The notes beneath the pieces were generated by a model. That model did no database searches. It was not told the origin of the DNA and worked only from the letters and a program-made list of their open reading frames with translations. From an uncultured Collinsella sp. (GTDB lineage: Bacteria; Actinomycetota; Coriobacteriia; Coriobacteriales; Coriobacteriaceae), in assembly GCA_900554455.1 (NCBI GenBank), contig USHT01000017.1:1-11291 (forward strand): a stretch of DNA of 11,291 bases, read 5' to 3'. The position numbers and the translations under genes were made by a program. Below are positions 6,070 to 11,291 of the stretch, piece by piece. The stretch's first letter is position 1, and each line of letters starts with the position of its first letter.

Positions 6070-6090
6070 ATGCACGTGCTATGCGTGCAT
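6070..6090. promoter_or_regulatory. Operator-like inverted repeat in the exporter leader
   Basis: ATGCACG (6070-6076) and CGTGCAT (6084-6090) are perfect inverted halves around a 7-bp spacer, 63 bp before the exporter ATG. It could bind a TetR/MarR-type dimer or form an RNA hairpin just after the leader reading frame ends. No regulator gene for it is in view. Confidence 0.45.
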
Positions 6091-6203
6091 CAGATGCGAC
6101 AGGAAGAAAGCGGCTGCTCAGAGCGCACTTGGGGAACAACAGGAGAGGCCCCGTATACCAGGGGCCGCCGAATTGCGATGTATGCTTTGGTCAAATCCTT
6201 CAT
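6090..6203 (-). CDS. Possible 37-codon leader peptide of the MFS exporter
   Basis: The ATG at 6203 lies about 5 nt after the predicted transcription start, so the mRNA would be nearly leaderless; this start type is common in actinobacteria. It reads MKDLTKAYIAIRRPLVYGAS and so on to TGA at 6092-6090. Codons 12-19 (CGG CGG CCC CTG GTA TAC GGG GCC) contain a hairpin, GGCCCC (6152-6147 region) with GGGGCC (6166-6161 region). Leader peptides of this kind control many antibiotic-resistance exporters by ribosome stalling. No good Shine-Dalgarno is present and chance open frames of this length are common, so the call is tentative. Confidence 0.35.
   Translation of the reverse strand: MKDLTKAYIAIRRPLVYGASPVVPQVRSEQPLSSCRI
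6147..6166 (-). promoter_or_regulatory. Hairpin in the exporter leader, possible attenuator
   Basis: GGCCCC (6147-6152) and GGGGCC (6161-6166) form a six-pair GC stem with an 8-nt loop. It lies inside the possible leader reading frame. No T run follows on either strand, so if it controls the exporter it would do so by pausing or by refolding, not as a simple terminator. Confidence 0.4.
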
Positions 6204-6214
6204 AGCGGGGAGGT

Positions 6215-6243
6215 ATTCTAGCAGCCGTCTTCGCCCCTTTCAA
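6215..6243 (-). promoter_or_regulatory. Sigma70-like promoter of the MFS exporter unit
   Basis: On the minus strand the -35 TTGAAA (6243-6238) and -10 TAGAAT (6220-6215) each differ from consensus at one base and are exactly 17 bp apart. Transcription should start near 6208 and give a leader of about 200 nt before the exporter ATG at 6007. Confidence 0.65.
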
Positions 6244-6527
6244 GGGATGTAACCCAGACGTTGATTTTCTTCACCGAGGCGCCATCGTTGACGGGTGGCG
6301 TGCTTCTCTATCGCCACACCGCGGGGCGAGGGAACGCCGCGGCGAGCTTGTACATCGGCTATGTGTGCAGCTGCGAGCGTGTCGCCGGCGCGCGCTGGGC
6401 GCCAGTCCGATCCGGCCGACTCTTGCCGACGGTCGGTCGCCGTCCTCCTCCATCTCCGCCTGCTCTGTTTTTGCTCGGCTCCCTTGTCGTATCATGGACG
6501 GACGAGAATTGAGCGAAGGCGGTACGT
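6244..6527. other. Intergenic stretch with no recognised gene
   Basis: This stretch lies between the exporter promoter and the ArsC-like gene, which diverge. Short frames cross it on both strands, but none has a ribosome site with a recognisable protein. It is GC-rich, with local palindromic patches such as CCGACTCTTGCCGACGGTCGG near 6416-6436. It must contain the promoter for the ArsC-like gene; TATCAT at about 6490 is a possible -10, with no good -35 at the right distance. Confidence 0.4.
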
Positions 6528-6869
6528 ATGAACATCCAGATATTCGGCACGAAGAAAAGCTTCGATACTAAGAAGGCGCAGCGCTATTTCAAGGAACGTC
6601 GTGTGAAGTTCCAGTTCATCGACTAGAAGGAAAAGGGGATGAGCAAAGGCGAGCTCGAAAGCGTGGCGCGCGCCGTCGGCGGGATCGACGCTGTGATCGA
6701 TCCAAAGGCGAAAGATGCCGACACGGTTGCGCTCGTACAGTATCTTGCTGCCGACCAGAAGTTCGAAAAGGTGCTCGATAACCAGCAGATTCTTCGCGAG
6801 CCCATCGTTCGCAACGGCCGCCAGGCAACCGTTGGCTACGAGCCTGACGTGTGGAAGGGCTGGGAATAA
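6528..6869 (+). pseudogene. ArsC/Spx-family protein, interrupted by an amber stop
   Basis: Codons 1-32 (from MNIQIFGTKKSFDTKK to FQFID), then TAG at 6624-6626, then KEKG and MSKGELESVARAVGG...WKGWE in the same frame form one ArsC-family (thioredoxin-fold) protein of about 113 residues, the normal family length. The C-terminal PIVRNG...ATVGYEPDVWK stretch is typical of this family. The position of the redox cysteine is Ser11 (GTKKS), so the ancestral activity was probably lost or different even before the stop. ATG 6639 has a strong AGGAAAAGGGG ahead of it, so the 76-residue C-terminal part may be made alone. The end of the gene is tandemly duplicated. Most likely a recent pseudogene; a sequencing error is possible. 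Confidence 0.8.
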
Positions 6870-6886
6870 AGCGGCTGGGAATAAAG
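6858..6886 (+). repeat. 15-bp tandem duplication at the end of the ArsC-like gene
   Basis: GGCTGGGAATAAAG occurs at 6858-6871 and again at 6873-6886, one period being 15 bp. It covers the last codons and the TAA stop, so the protein is unchanged and a second in-frame stop is added. Confidence 0.85.
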
Positions 6887-6888
6887 TG

Positions 6889-6930
6889 AAGCGCCCACGC
6901 CCGTGGTTTTATCCACGGACGCGGGCGCTT
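6889..6930. terminator. Long hairpin behind the ArsC-like gene
   Basis: AAGCGCCC (6889-6896) and CCGTGG (6901-6906) pair with CCACGG (6913-6918) and GGGCGCTT (6923-6930), giving 16 pairs with two mismatches and a TTTTAT loop. There is no T run after it on the plus strand. It probably ends rightward transcription or protects the mRNA end. Confidence 0.6.
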
Positions 6931-6985
6931 GCGTAAGACGTCTCTTGTCGTTTGAGTGGAGCGCCCCGGCGGCGCTGAACAACGC

Positions 6986-7013
6986 GCCCCGGTGACGTGG
7001 CTCGGGGCTCTTT
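6986..7013 (+). terminator. Terminator-like hairpin
   Basis: GCCCCG (6986-6991) pairs with CGGGGC (7003-7008) and TCTTT follows. The CGGGGCTCTTT end resembles the terminator at 25-65. It is rightward, and it separates the ArsC-like gene from the convergent dehydratase gene. Confidence 0.5.
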
Positions 7014-7056
7014 GTGCCGCACATCTATGAGAGGAGATATTTGATGCGCATGGGCG

Positions 7057-8835
7057 CTACTCCATGTAGCCACCCTGAATGGCGGAAACTGCATGCTCGG
7101 TAAAGAACTTGAGCGTGCCGGAGGTATAGCGATTAGCCTTGGGCTTCCAAGCGGCTCGGCGCTCGGCCAGGACGGCATCGATCTCGGCCGGCTCCATCTC
7201 CTTGCCGGCGATGCCCACAATAGACAGCGAGCGCTCGGGGATGTTGATCTGGATAAGGTCGCCCTCCTCGATCAGGGCAATCGGGCCGCCCACGGCAGCC
7301 TCGGGCGAAACGTGACCGATAGCCGGGCCCTTGGAGGCGCCGGAGAAGCGGCCATCGGTGATAAGGGCAATGCTCGCACCCAGCTCGGGATCGCTGGCGA
7401 TAGCCTCGGTGGTGTAGAACATCTCGGGCATGCCAGAGCCCTTGGGGCCCTCGTAGCGAATGATGACGGCGTCGCCGGGCTTGACCTCGTGCGTCAGGAC
7501 GGCGTGGATAGCGTCCTCCTCGCAATCGAACGGACGTGCCTTAAGCGTGGCCTGGAACATCTCGCGCGGAACAACCGTGTGCTTGACGACGGCGCCCTCG
7601 GGGGCAAGGTTGCCGTGGAGGATGGCGATGGAGCCGTCGGTACCAAAAGCCTGGTCAAACGGGCGAATGATGTCCTCGCGCTTGAAGTTCCACTTCTCCA
7701 AGTAGCGGCCGCACTTCTCGTAGTAGCCGTTGTTCTTAAGGTCCTCGAGGTTTTCGCCGAGAGTCTTGCCGGTGACGGTCATGACGTCGAGGTGGAGCAT
7801 CGACTTGATCTCCTCCATGATGCGCGGCACGCCACCCGCATAGTAGAAGAACTGCGCCGGCCACTCACCTGCGGGACGAACGTTGAGCAGGTAGTGGGCA
7901 CCACGGTGCAGACGGTCGAAGTCGTCGGCGGACATCTCGATGCCAAACTCGCGGGCGATCGCAGGGATATGCAGCAGCGAGTTGGTGGAGCCGGAAATGG
8001 CGCCGTGGACCATGATGAGGTTCTCGAAGGACTCCTTGGTCACGATGTCGCGCGGGCACAGGTTGTGTTCGGAGAGCCACACGGACTGACGGCCGGCCTC
8101 GCGCGCAAACTCACGCAGATCGGAGCTGGTTGCGGGCAGCAGGGCCGTGCCGGGGAGCATAAGGCCCAGGGCCTCGGCGGTAACCTGCATGGTCGACGCG
8201 GTGCCCATAAAGGAGCAGGCGCCGCAGCTGGGGCATGCGTTGTGCTTGGCAAACTCAAGTTCCTCGCGAGAGATCTCGCCGCGCTCGTAGCGGGCAGAAA
8301 TCGCGCCGAGCTGCTCCAGGGTCAGCAGGTCGGGTCCTGCATCCATGACACCGCCGGTAACGACGATGGAGGGGATGTTGATGCGGCCCATGGCCATAAG
8401 GTTCGCAGGCAGGCCCTTATCGCAGCTGGCGACAAAGACGCCGGCGTCGAACGGGGTGGCCTTGGCATGGATCTCGATCATGTTGGCGATCATGTCGCGG
8501 CTGGGCAGCGAGTAGTTAATGCCGTCGTGGCCCTGGGCCTCGCCGTCGCAGATATCGGTGCAGAAGTAACGGGCACCGTGACCGCCAGCCTCGGCAACGC
8601 CAGCACGGACCTCCTCGACCAGCTCGAACAGGCCGGCAGAACCCGGGTGCGAGTCGCCGAACGTCGACTCGATAATGACCTGCGGCTTGTCCAGATCCTC
8701 GATGGACCAGCCAGAGCCCAGACGCAGCGGGTCCATCTCGGGGCTGATGGTGCGAAACTTGCCGGAACGCGGCTGCAGCTTGGCAACCAGGTCGGCTGCC
8801 TCCTGCTGAATCTGTGCCTTGGTCTTCTCGTCCAT
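7057..8835 (-). CDS. IlvD/Edd-family dehydratase, probably for a sugar acid
   Basis: A 592-residue iron-sulfur dehydratase of the family that removes water from dihydroxy acids or aldonic acids to give 2-keto(-3-deoxy) acids. Seen: FCTDICDG (residues 91-98), YSLPSRDMIA (108-117), VASCDKGLPANLMA (135-148, cluster Cys138) and CPSCGACSFMGTASTM (201-216, likely cluster Cys207). Where true IlvD has its first cluster cysteine in TPCN, this protein reads FGDSHPGSAGL (59-69), without cysteine. That pattern and the CGACSFMGTAST motif fit sugar-acid dehydratases (YjhG/YagF-like, gluconate or arabonate type) better than branched-chain amino acid synthesis. ATG 8835 follows AGAGGAGAG; an in-frame start at 8871 lacks a site. 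It lies behind a GntP stub on the same strand, formerly an operon, and next to a ketogluconate-type SDR gene. It would often be annotated ilvD. Confidence 0.85.
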   Translation of the reverse strand: MDEKTKAQIQQEAADLVAKLQPRSGKFRTISPEMDPLRLGSGWSIEDLDKPQVIIESTFGDSHPGSAGLFELVEEVRAGVAEAGGHGARYFCTDICDGEAQGHDGINYSLPSRDMIANMIEIHAKATPFDAGVFVASCDKGLPANLMAMGRINIPSIVVTGGVMDAGPDLLTLEQLGAISARYERGEISREELEFAKHNACPSCGACSFMGTASTMQVTAEALGLMLPGTALLPATSSDLREFAREAGRQSVWLSEHNLCPRDIVTKESFENLIMVHGAISGSTNSLLHIPAIAREFGIEMSADDFDRLHRGAHYLLNVRPAGEWPAQFFYYAGGVPRIMEEIKSMLHLDVMTVTGKTLGENLEDLKNNGYYEKCGRYLEKWNFKREDIIRPFDQAFGTDGSIAILHGNLAPEGAVVKHTVVPREMFQATLKARPFDCEEDAIHAVLTHEVKPGDAVIIRYEGPKGSGMPEMFYTTEAIASDPELGASIALITDGRFSGASKGPAIGHVSPEAAVGGPIALIEEGDLIQINIPERSLSIVGIAGKEMEPAEIDAVLAERRAAWKPKANRYTSGTLKFFTEHAVSAIQGGYME

Positions 8836-8866
8836 GATGCTCTCCTCTTTTGATTTGAACGGTTGT

Positions 8867-8879
8867 ACCAATCGTTGGT
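8867..8879. promoter_or_regulatory. GntR-type operator-like palindrome before the dehydratase gene
   Basis: ACCAA (8867-8871) and TTGGT (8875-8879) are perfect inverted halves around TCG, and GGTTG at 8861-8865 adds a third overlapping half. TTGGT/ACCAA halves are typical of UxuR/KdgR-like GntR-FCD regulators of uronate and ketodeoxygluconate genes. It lies 32 bp before the dehydratase ATG. Confidence 0.45.
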
Positions 8880-8943
8880 TAATGAATCAGGTGTAAATGG
8901 GTACCGAGCGATGCACTCGGCAAAAGATGCTTAGCTACGCGAA

Positions 8944-9125
8944 CTAGGCGAAGAACGAAATCACCAGGGCGCAGGCAAGACCCGAAAGGCCGATGAGCGT
9001 CTCCATAATGGTCCAGGACTTGAGGGTGGTTTTCTCGTCAATCTCCAGGAACGAGGAGCACATCCAAAAAAACCGGCATCGTTGACGTGCGAGAGGGCCG
9101 TGGCACCGCCGCAGATAGCACGCAT
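8944..9125 (-). pseudogene. GntP-family gluconate permease, 3' stub with a frameshift
   Basis: The last part of a GntP-type permease is readable on the minus strand. AICGGATALSHVNDAGFF (about 9120 to 9066) is the conserved SHVND segment near the C terminus. It is followed in another frame by WMCSSFLEIDEKTTLKSWTI and a final hydrophobic helix ending VISFFA at TAG 8946-8944. The two frames meet at a run of seven A on the plus strand (9066-9072); eight would restore the frame. Some 400 N-terminal residues that the family normally has are missing. The remaining sequence meets the regulator stub at about 9120. The original gene would have fed gluconate or a related acid to the dehydratase encoded next on the same strand. 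Confidence 0.8.
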
Positions 9126-9486
9126 GGCGGCCGAGCACGCAACCAACGACCAGGTCGTCTGTATCAAAGAGCTCTGCGACGAATCCGAGCGCCTGGCCGA
9201 GGCCGGTGAGGATTACTCCACCGCCGACACCGCGTTCCACAATGCCATTGCCGAAAGCTCCGGAAACCTCGTCGTTCCCCGCCTAATGGGCGTGCTCAAG
9301 GCGTCTGTCCCCCTGTTTATTGACGTGACCGGCAAAAAGCTGGTTGAGGAGACCATCCGCACCCACCGTGGCGTGGCCGACGCCATCGCCGCGCGCAATC
9401 CCACCGCAGCGCACGATGCGATGTATTTGCATCTGGTGTACAACCGCAACATGATCGCAGAGGGCACGCAGGAACAGAGCGAATAA
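9115..9486 (+). pseudogene. GntR-family (FCD domain) regulator, 3' stub
   Basis: About 120 C-terminal residues of an FCD ligand-binding domain. Readable parts are ARMAAEHATNDQVVCIKELC, then DTAFHNAIAESSGN (metal-site helix with Asp and His), ETIRTHRGVADAIAARNPTA and AMYLHLVYNRNMI. The N-terminal winged-helix DNA-binding domain (about 80-100 residues) is absent, because the text before residue IARM is the other strand of the permease stub. ATG 9082 and ATG 9124 could start a short product, but it could not bind DNA. The FCD type usually responds to a sugar acid and controls the neighbouring catabolic genes, so control of the dehydratase and SDR genes may be lost or moved to another regulator. 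Confidence 0.82.
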
Positions 9487-9529
9487 ACGTCCGCGCGGCA
9501 AGGGCGAGATCACCGTTTACCTTTTAAAA

Positions 9530-9541
9530 GTGAACGTTCAC
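9530..9541. promoter_or_regulatory. Perfect 12-bp palindrome upstream of the SDR gene
   Basis: GTGAACGTTCAC is a perfect palindrome centred on CG, like operators of LacI-family regulators. It overlaps a wider, looser palindrome (about 9513-9535, CGTTTACC...GTGAACG) centred on TTTTAAAA. It lies about 45 bp before a possible -10, TATACT (9584-9589), and 106 bp before the SDR start. No regulator gene for it is in the window. Confidence 0.5.
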
Positions 9542-9646
9542 CTGATTTTAGGAGAGTCTGATTTTTAAATCCTCCTCTTCTCCTATACTGACCTTGTATG
9601 AAAAGCAAGACTTATATAGATGAACGTTTCTTTTGAAAGGATCGCT

Positions 9647-10456
9647 ATGTCTGATCTTATGGACAGCTTCCGTCTGGACGGCAAGGTCGCACTGGTAACC
9701 GGCGCCACCTATGGCATTGGCATGGCTATCGCCGAGGCGCTCGGAGAGGCTGGCGCCAAGATCGCCTTTAACGCACGTCACGCCGACAAGGTAGCCGAGG
9801 CCGAGAAGCACTACCGCGAGCTGGGCTTTGAGGCTCATGGTTACGTGGCAGACGTCACCGACGAGACTGTCGTCGCCGAGCTCATCGCCAAGATCGAGGC
9901 CGACTTTGGCACCACGCCCGACATCCTGGTCAACAACGCCGGCGTCATCCAGCGTACCCCGATGCTCGACATGAGCGCCGAGGACTTCCGCCGCGTCGTC
10001 GATATCGACCTCAACGCACCGTTTATCGTGTCAAAGGCCTGCCTGCCCGGCATGATCGCCAAGGGCCACGGCAAGATCATCAACATCTGCTCGATGATGA
10101 GCGAGCTGGGCCGCGAGACCATCGCCGGCTATGCCGCGGCCAAGGGCGGACTCAAGATGCTCACCAAGAACATCTGCTCGGAGTTTGGCGAGGCCAATAT
10201 CCAGTGCAACGGCATTGGACCCGGCTACATCGCCACGCCGCAGACCGCACCGCTGCGCAAGACGCAGCCCGACGGCAGCCGCCACCCGTTTGACCAGTTC
10301 ATCATTGCCAAGACGCCGGCCGCCCGTTGGGGCACGCCCGAGGATCTGAAGGGCCCCGCCGTGTTCTTGGCTTCCGACGCGTCGAACTTCGTCAACGGCC
10401 ACATCCTCTATGTCGACGGTGGAATCCTCGCATACATTGGAAAGCAGCCTCAATAA
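9647..10456 (+). CDS. SDR oxidoreductase: gluconate 5-dehydrogenase / KduD / DhuD type
   Basis: A 269-residue classical short-chain dehydrogenase of the cytoplasm. The cofactor motif TGATYGIG is at residues 18-25 and NNAG at 96-99. The catalytic residues are Asn123, Ser149, Tyr162 and Lys166 (YAAAK). The C-terminal end VDGGILAYIGKQP is typical of enzymes annotated gluconate 5-dehydrogenase in gut bacteria, and relatives work as KduD/DhuD (2-keto-3-deoxygluconate dehydrogenase). ATG 9647 follows GAAAGGA; an earlier in-frame start at 9620 has no site. Next to it is an RpiB-like isomerase gene, an arrangement known as DhuD-DhuI in glycosaminoglycan-degrading streptococci. So the substrate may be 5-ketogluconate or a 4-deoxy-hexulosonate; the sequence alone cannot choose. 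Confidence 0.9.
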   Translation: MSDLMDSFRLDGKVALVTGATYGIGMAIAEALGEAGAKIAFNARHADKVAEAEKHYRELGFEAHGYVADVTDETVVAELIAKIEADFGTTPDILVNNAGVIQRTPMLDMSAEDFRRVVDIDLNAPFIVSKACLPGMIAKGHGKIINICSMMSELGRETIAGYAAAKGGLKMLTKNICSEFGEANIQCNGIGPGYIATPQTAPLRKTQPDGSRHPFDQFIIAKTPAARWGTPEDLKGPAVFLASDASNFVNGHILYVDGGILAYIGKQPQ

Positions 10457-10462
10457 GCGTCG

Positions 10463-10571
10463 CCGCAACTGCCCATATCAGGTTTCATCCACTCGTTTTT
10501 CATTTGAGTTGCGGTGAGATAAGGATTGGTTTTGGCTTCTATCAGGCAAAACAGTCCGTATTTCACCGCAA
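10463..10571 (+). promoter_or_regulatory. Mutually exclusive hairpins between the SDR and isomerase genes
   Basis: The middle strand AGTTGCGG (10507-10514) can pair with CCGCAACT (10463-10470). The overlapping TTGCGGTGAGATA (10509-10521) can instead pair with TATTTCACCGCAA (10559-10571), 13 pairs counting one G-U. Both stems cannot form together. The second ends 25 nt before the isomerase ATG. This suggests attenuation or a translational switch; three copies of a protein-binding half-site (TTGCGGTGA and its complement) is the alternative reading. Confidence 0.5.
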
Positions 10572-10596
10572 GTTAGAAATAGAAAGGTAATTCGCA

Positions 10597-11238
10597 ATGA
10601 AAATCGCTCTGATCAATGAGAACTCTCAGAACTCCAAGAACCCCATGATCGAGGCTGCCCTTAAGAAGGTTGTCGAGCCCATGGGGCACACCGTCTTTAA
10701 CTATGGTATGTATGCCGACGCCGACTCCAAGCCCCTCACCTACGTGCAGAACGGCATCCTTGCCGCCGTGCTGCTGAACTCCGGTGCTGCCGACTACGTC
10801 GTGACCGGCTGCGGCACCGGCGAGGGCGCCATGCTCGCCTGTAACTCCTTCCCCGGCGTGCTGTGCGGCCACGTTGCCGACCCGCTCGACGCCTACACCT
10901 TTGCCCAGGTCAACGATGGCAACGCCGTTGCCATGCCCTTCGCCCTCAAGAACGGCTGGGGCCAGGAGCTCAACCTCGAGTACACCTTCGAGAAGCTCTT
11001 TGGCTTTGGTTCGGGCAACGGCTATCCTGCCGAGCGCGTTGAGCCCGAGCAGCGCAACAAGAAGATCCTCGACGGCGTGCGCGCTGTGACCATGCGTCCG
11101 CTCGTCGACGTCCTGGGCGAGATCGATCAGGACCTGGTGAAGGGCGCACTTGCCGGCGAGCACTTCCAGGAGTACTTCTTTGCCAACGCAACCGACGAGG
11201 CCATCATCGCCAAGGTCAAGGAGATCCTGGGCCTCTAA
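10597..11238 (+). CDS. RpiB/LacA/LacB-family sugar-phosphate isomerase, DhuI-like
   Basis: A 213-residue isomerase. The family site loop is VVTGCGTGEGAMLACN (residues 68-83, Cys72), where RpiB has CGTGxG for phosphate and sugar binding. NDGNAVAMPF (107-115 region) matches the conserved ND.NV.. stretch of RpiB. The protein is longer than RpiB (about 150 residues) by a C-terminal extension of roughly 60 residues. That extra length is shared by the branch found beside KduD-like SDRs, for which 4-deoxy-L-threo-5-hexosulose-uronate isomerase activity (DhuI) is known. ATG 10597 follows GAAAGG. The 140-bp gap after the SDR gene contains alternative hairpins, so expression may be separately tuned. 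Substrate remains inferred from the neighbour. Confidence 0.87.
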   Translation: MKIALINENSQNSKNPMIEAALKKVVEPMGHTVFNYGMYADADSKPLTYVQNGILAAVLLNSGAADYVVTGCGTGEGAMLACNSFPGVLCGHVADPLDAYTFAQVNDGNAVAMPFALKNGWGQELNLEYTFEKLFGFGSGNGYPAERVEPEQRNKKILDGVRAVTMRPLVDVLGEIDQDLVKGALAGEHFQEYFFANATDEAIIAKVKEILGL

Positions 11239-11273
11239 TCGCACGGCTCATTGCAGCTAACGCAAGCGGCGGT

Positions 11274-11291
11274 CGTCCCACGTACGGGACG
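11274..11291 (+). terminator. Probable terminator stem cut by the window end
   Basis: CGTCCC (11274-11279) and GGGACG (11286-11291) are a perfect six-pair stem 36 bp after the isomerase stop. Whether a T run follows is outside the window. Confidence 0.45.

Noticed and set aside
6261..6550. Small genes in the gap before the ArsC-like gene
   Set aside because: Overlapping short frames on both strands have no ribosome site and no protein-like pattern.
2448..6626. Amber suppression, suggested by two in-frame TAG codons
   Set aside because: TAG is the ordinary stop of the ATPase, MGMT-like, CBS and dehydratase genes here, so readthrough is not supported; ordinary gene decay is simpler.
7093..8853. 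586-codon plus-strand open frame
   Set aside because: Opposite strand of the dehydratase gene over its whole length, with low-complexity composition and no recognised motif.

Overview
The window looks like the chromosome of a gut actinobacterium of the Coriobacteriia, most like Collinsella. That is an inference from protein style, the mixture of GC-rich genes with AT-richer islands, and gene content; no rRNA or other decisive marker is present. It is an accessory and decaying region: at least five genes are broken, and intact metabolic genes lie between the remnants.

Region 1 (1-3315) is the inner edge of an integrated element. It has a terminator (25-65), a strongly structured non-coding stretch (96-255 and 310-378), seven 10-bp tandem units (380-449) ending just before an intact AAA-type ATPase gene (466-1557), and a cluster of AGACG-type quasi-palindromes (1577-1730). 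An unrecognised leftward frame (1645-1971) and the remains of a leftward tyrosine integrase (about 2095-2989) follow. Behind the integrase start lie a hairpin, three short direct repeats that could be integrase arm sites, and a 45-base 3' half of a CAU-anticodon tRNA (3271-3315) that looks like the attachment-site scar. The other end of the element, where an intact tRNA is expected, is outside the window to the left.

Region 2 (3316-6243) holds a leftward cluster: a 14-helix MFS drug-type exporter, a two-CBS-domain protein translationally coupled to it, and a small MGMT/alkyltransferase-like protein with its own candidate promoter. A good sigma70-like promoter (6215-6243) sits about 200 nt before the exporter. 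Its leader could encode a 37-codon peptide and contains hairpins, which suggests attenuation.

Region 3 (6244-7050) contains an ArsC/Spx-like gene broken by an in-frame amber stop, then two terminator-like hairpins.

Region 4 (7057-11291) is sugar-acid metabolism. It has an IlvD/Edd-family dehydratase, the 3' stub of a GntP-type permease, the 3' stub of a divergent GntR/FCD regulator, an intact SDR (gluconate 5-dehydrogenase/KduD/DhuD type) and an RpiB/LacAB-family isomerase (DhuI-like). The two stubs meet at about 9120, so one deletion seems to have removed both 5' ends and their shared control region. The remaining enzymes could serve gluconate or ketogluconate use, or breakdown of unsaturated uronates from glycosaminoglycans or pectin to 2-keto-3-deoxygluconate.

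The best candidate for something undescribed is the ATPase with its unusual cis-region (96-1730). Next are the leader of the exporter gene and the alternative hairpins between the SDR and isomerase genes.
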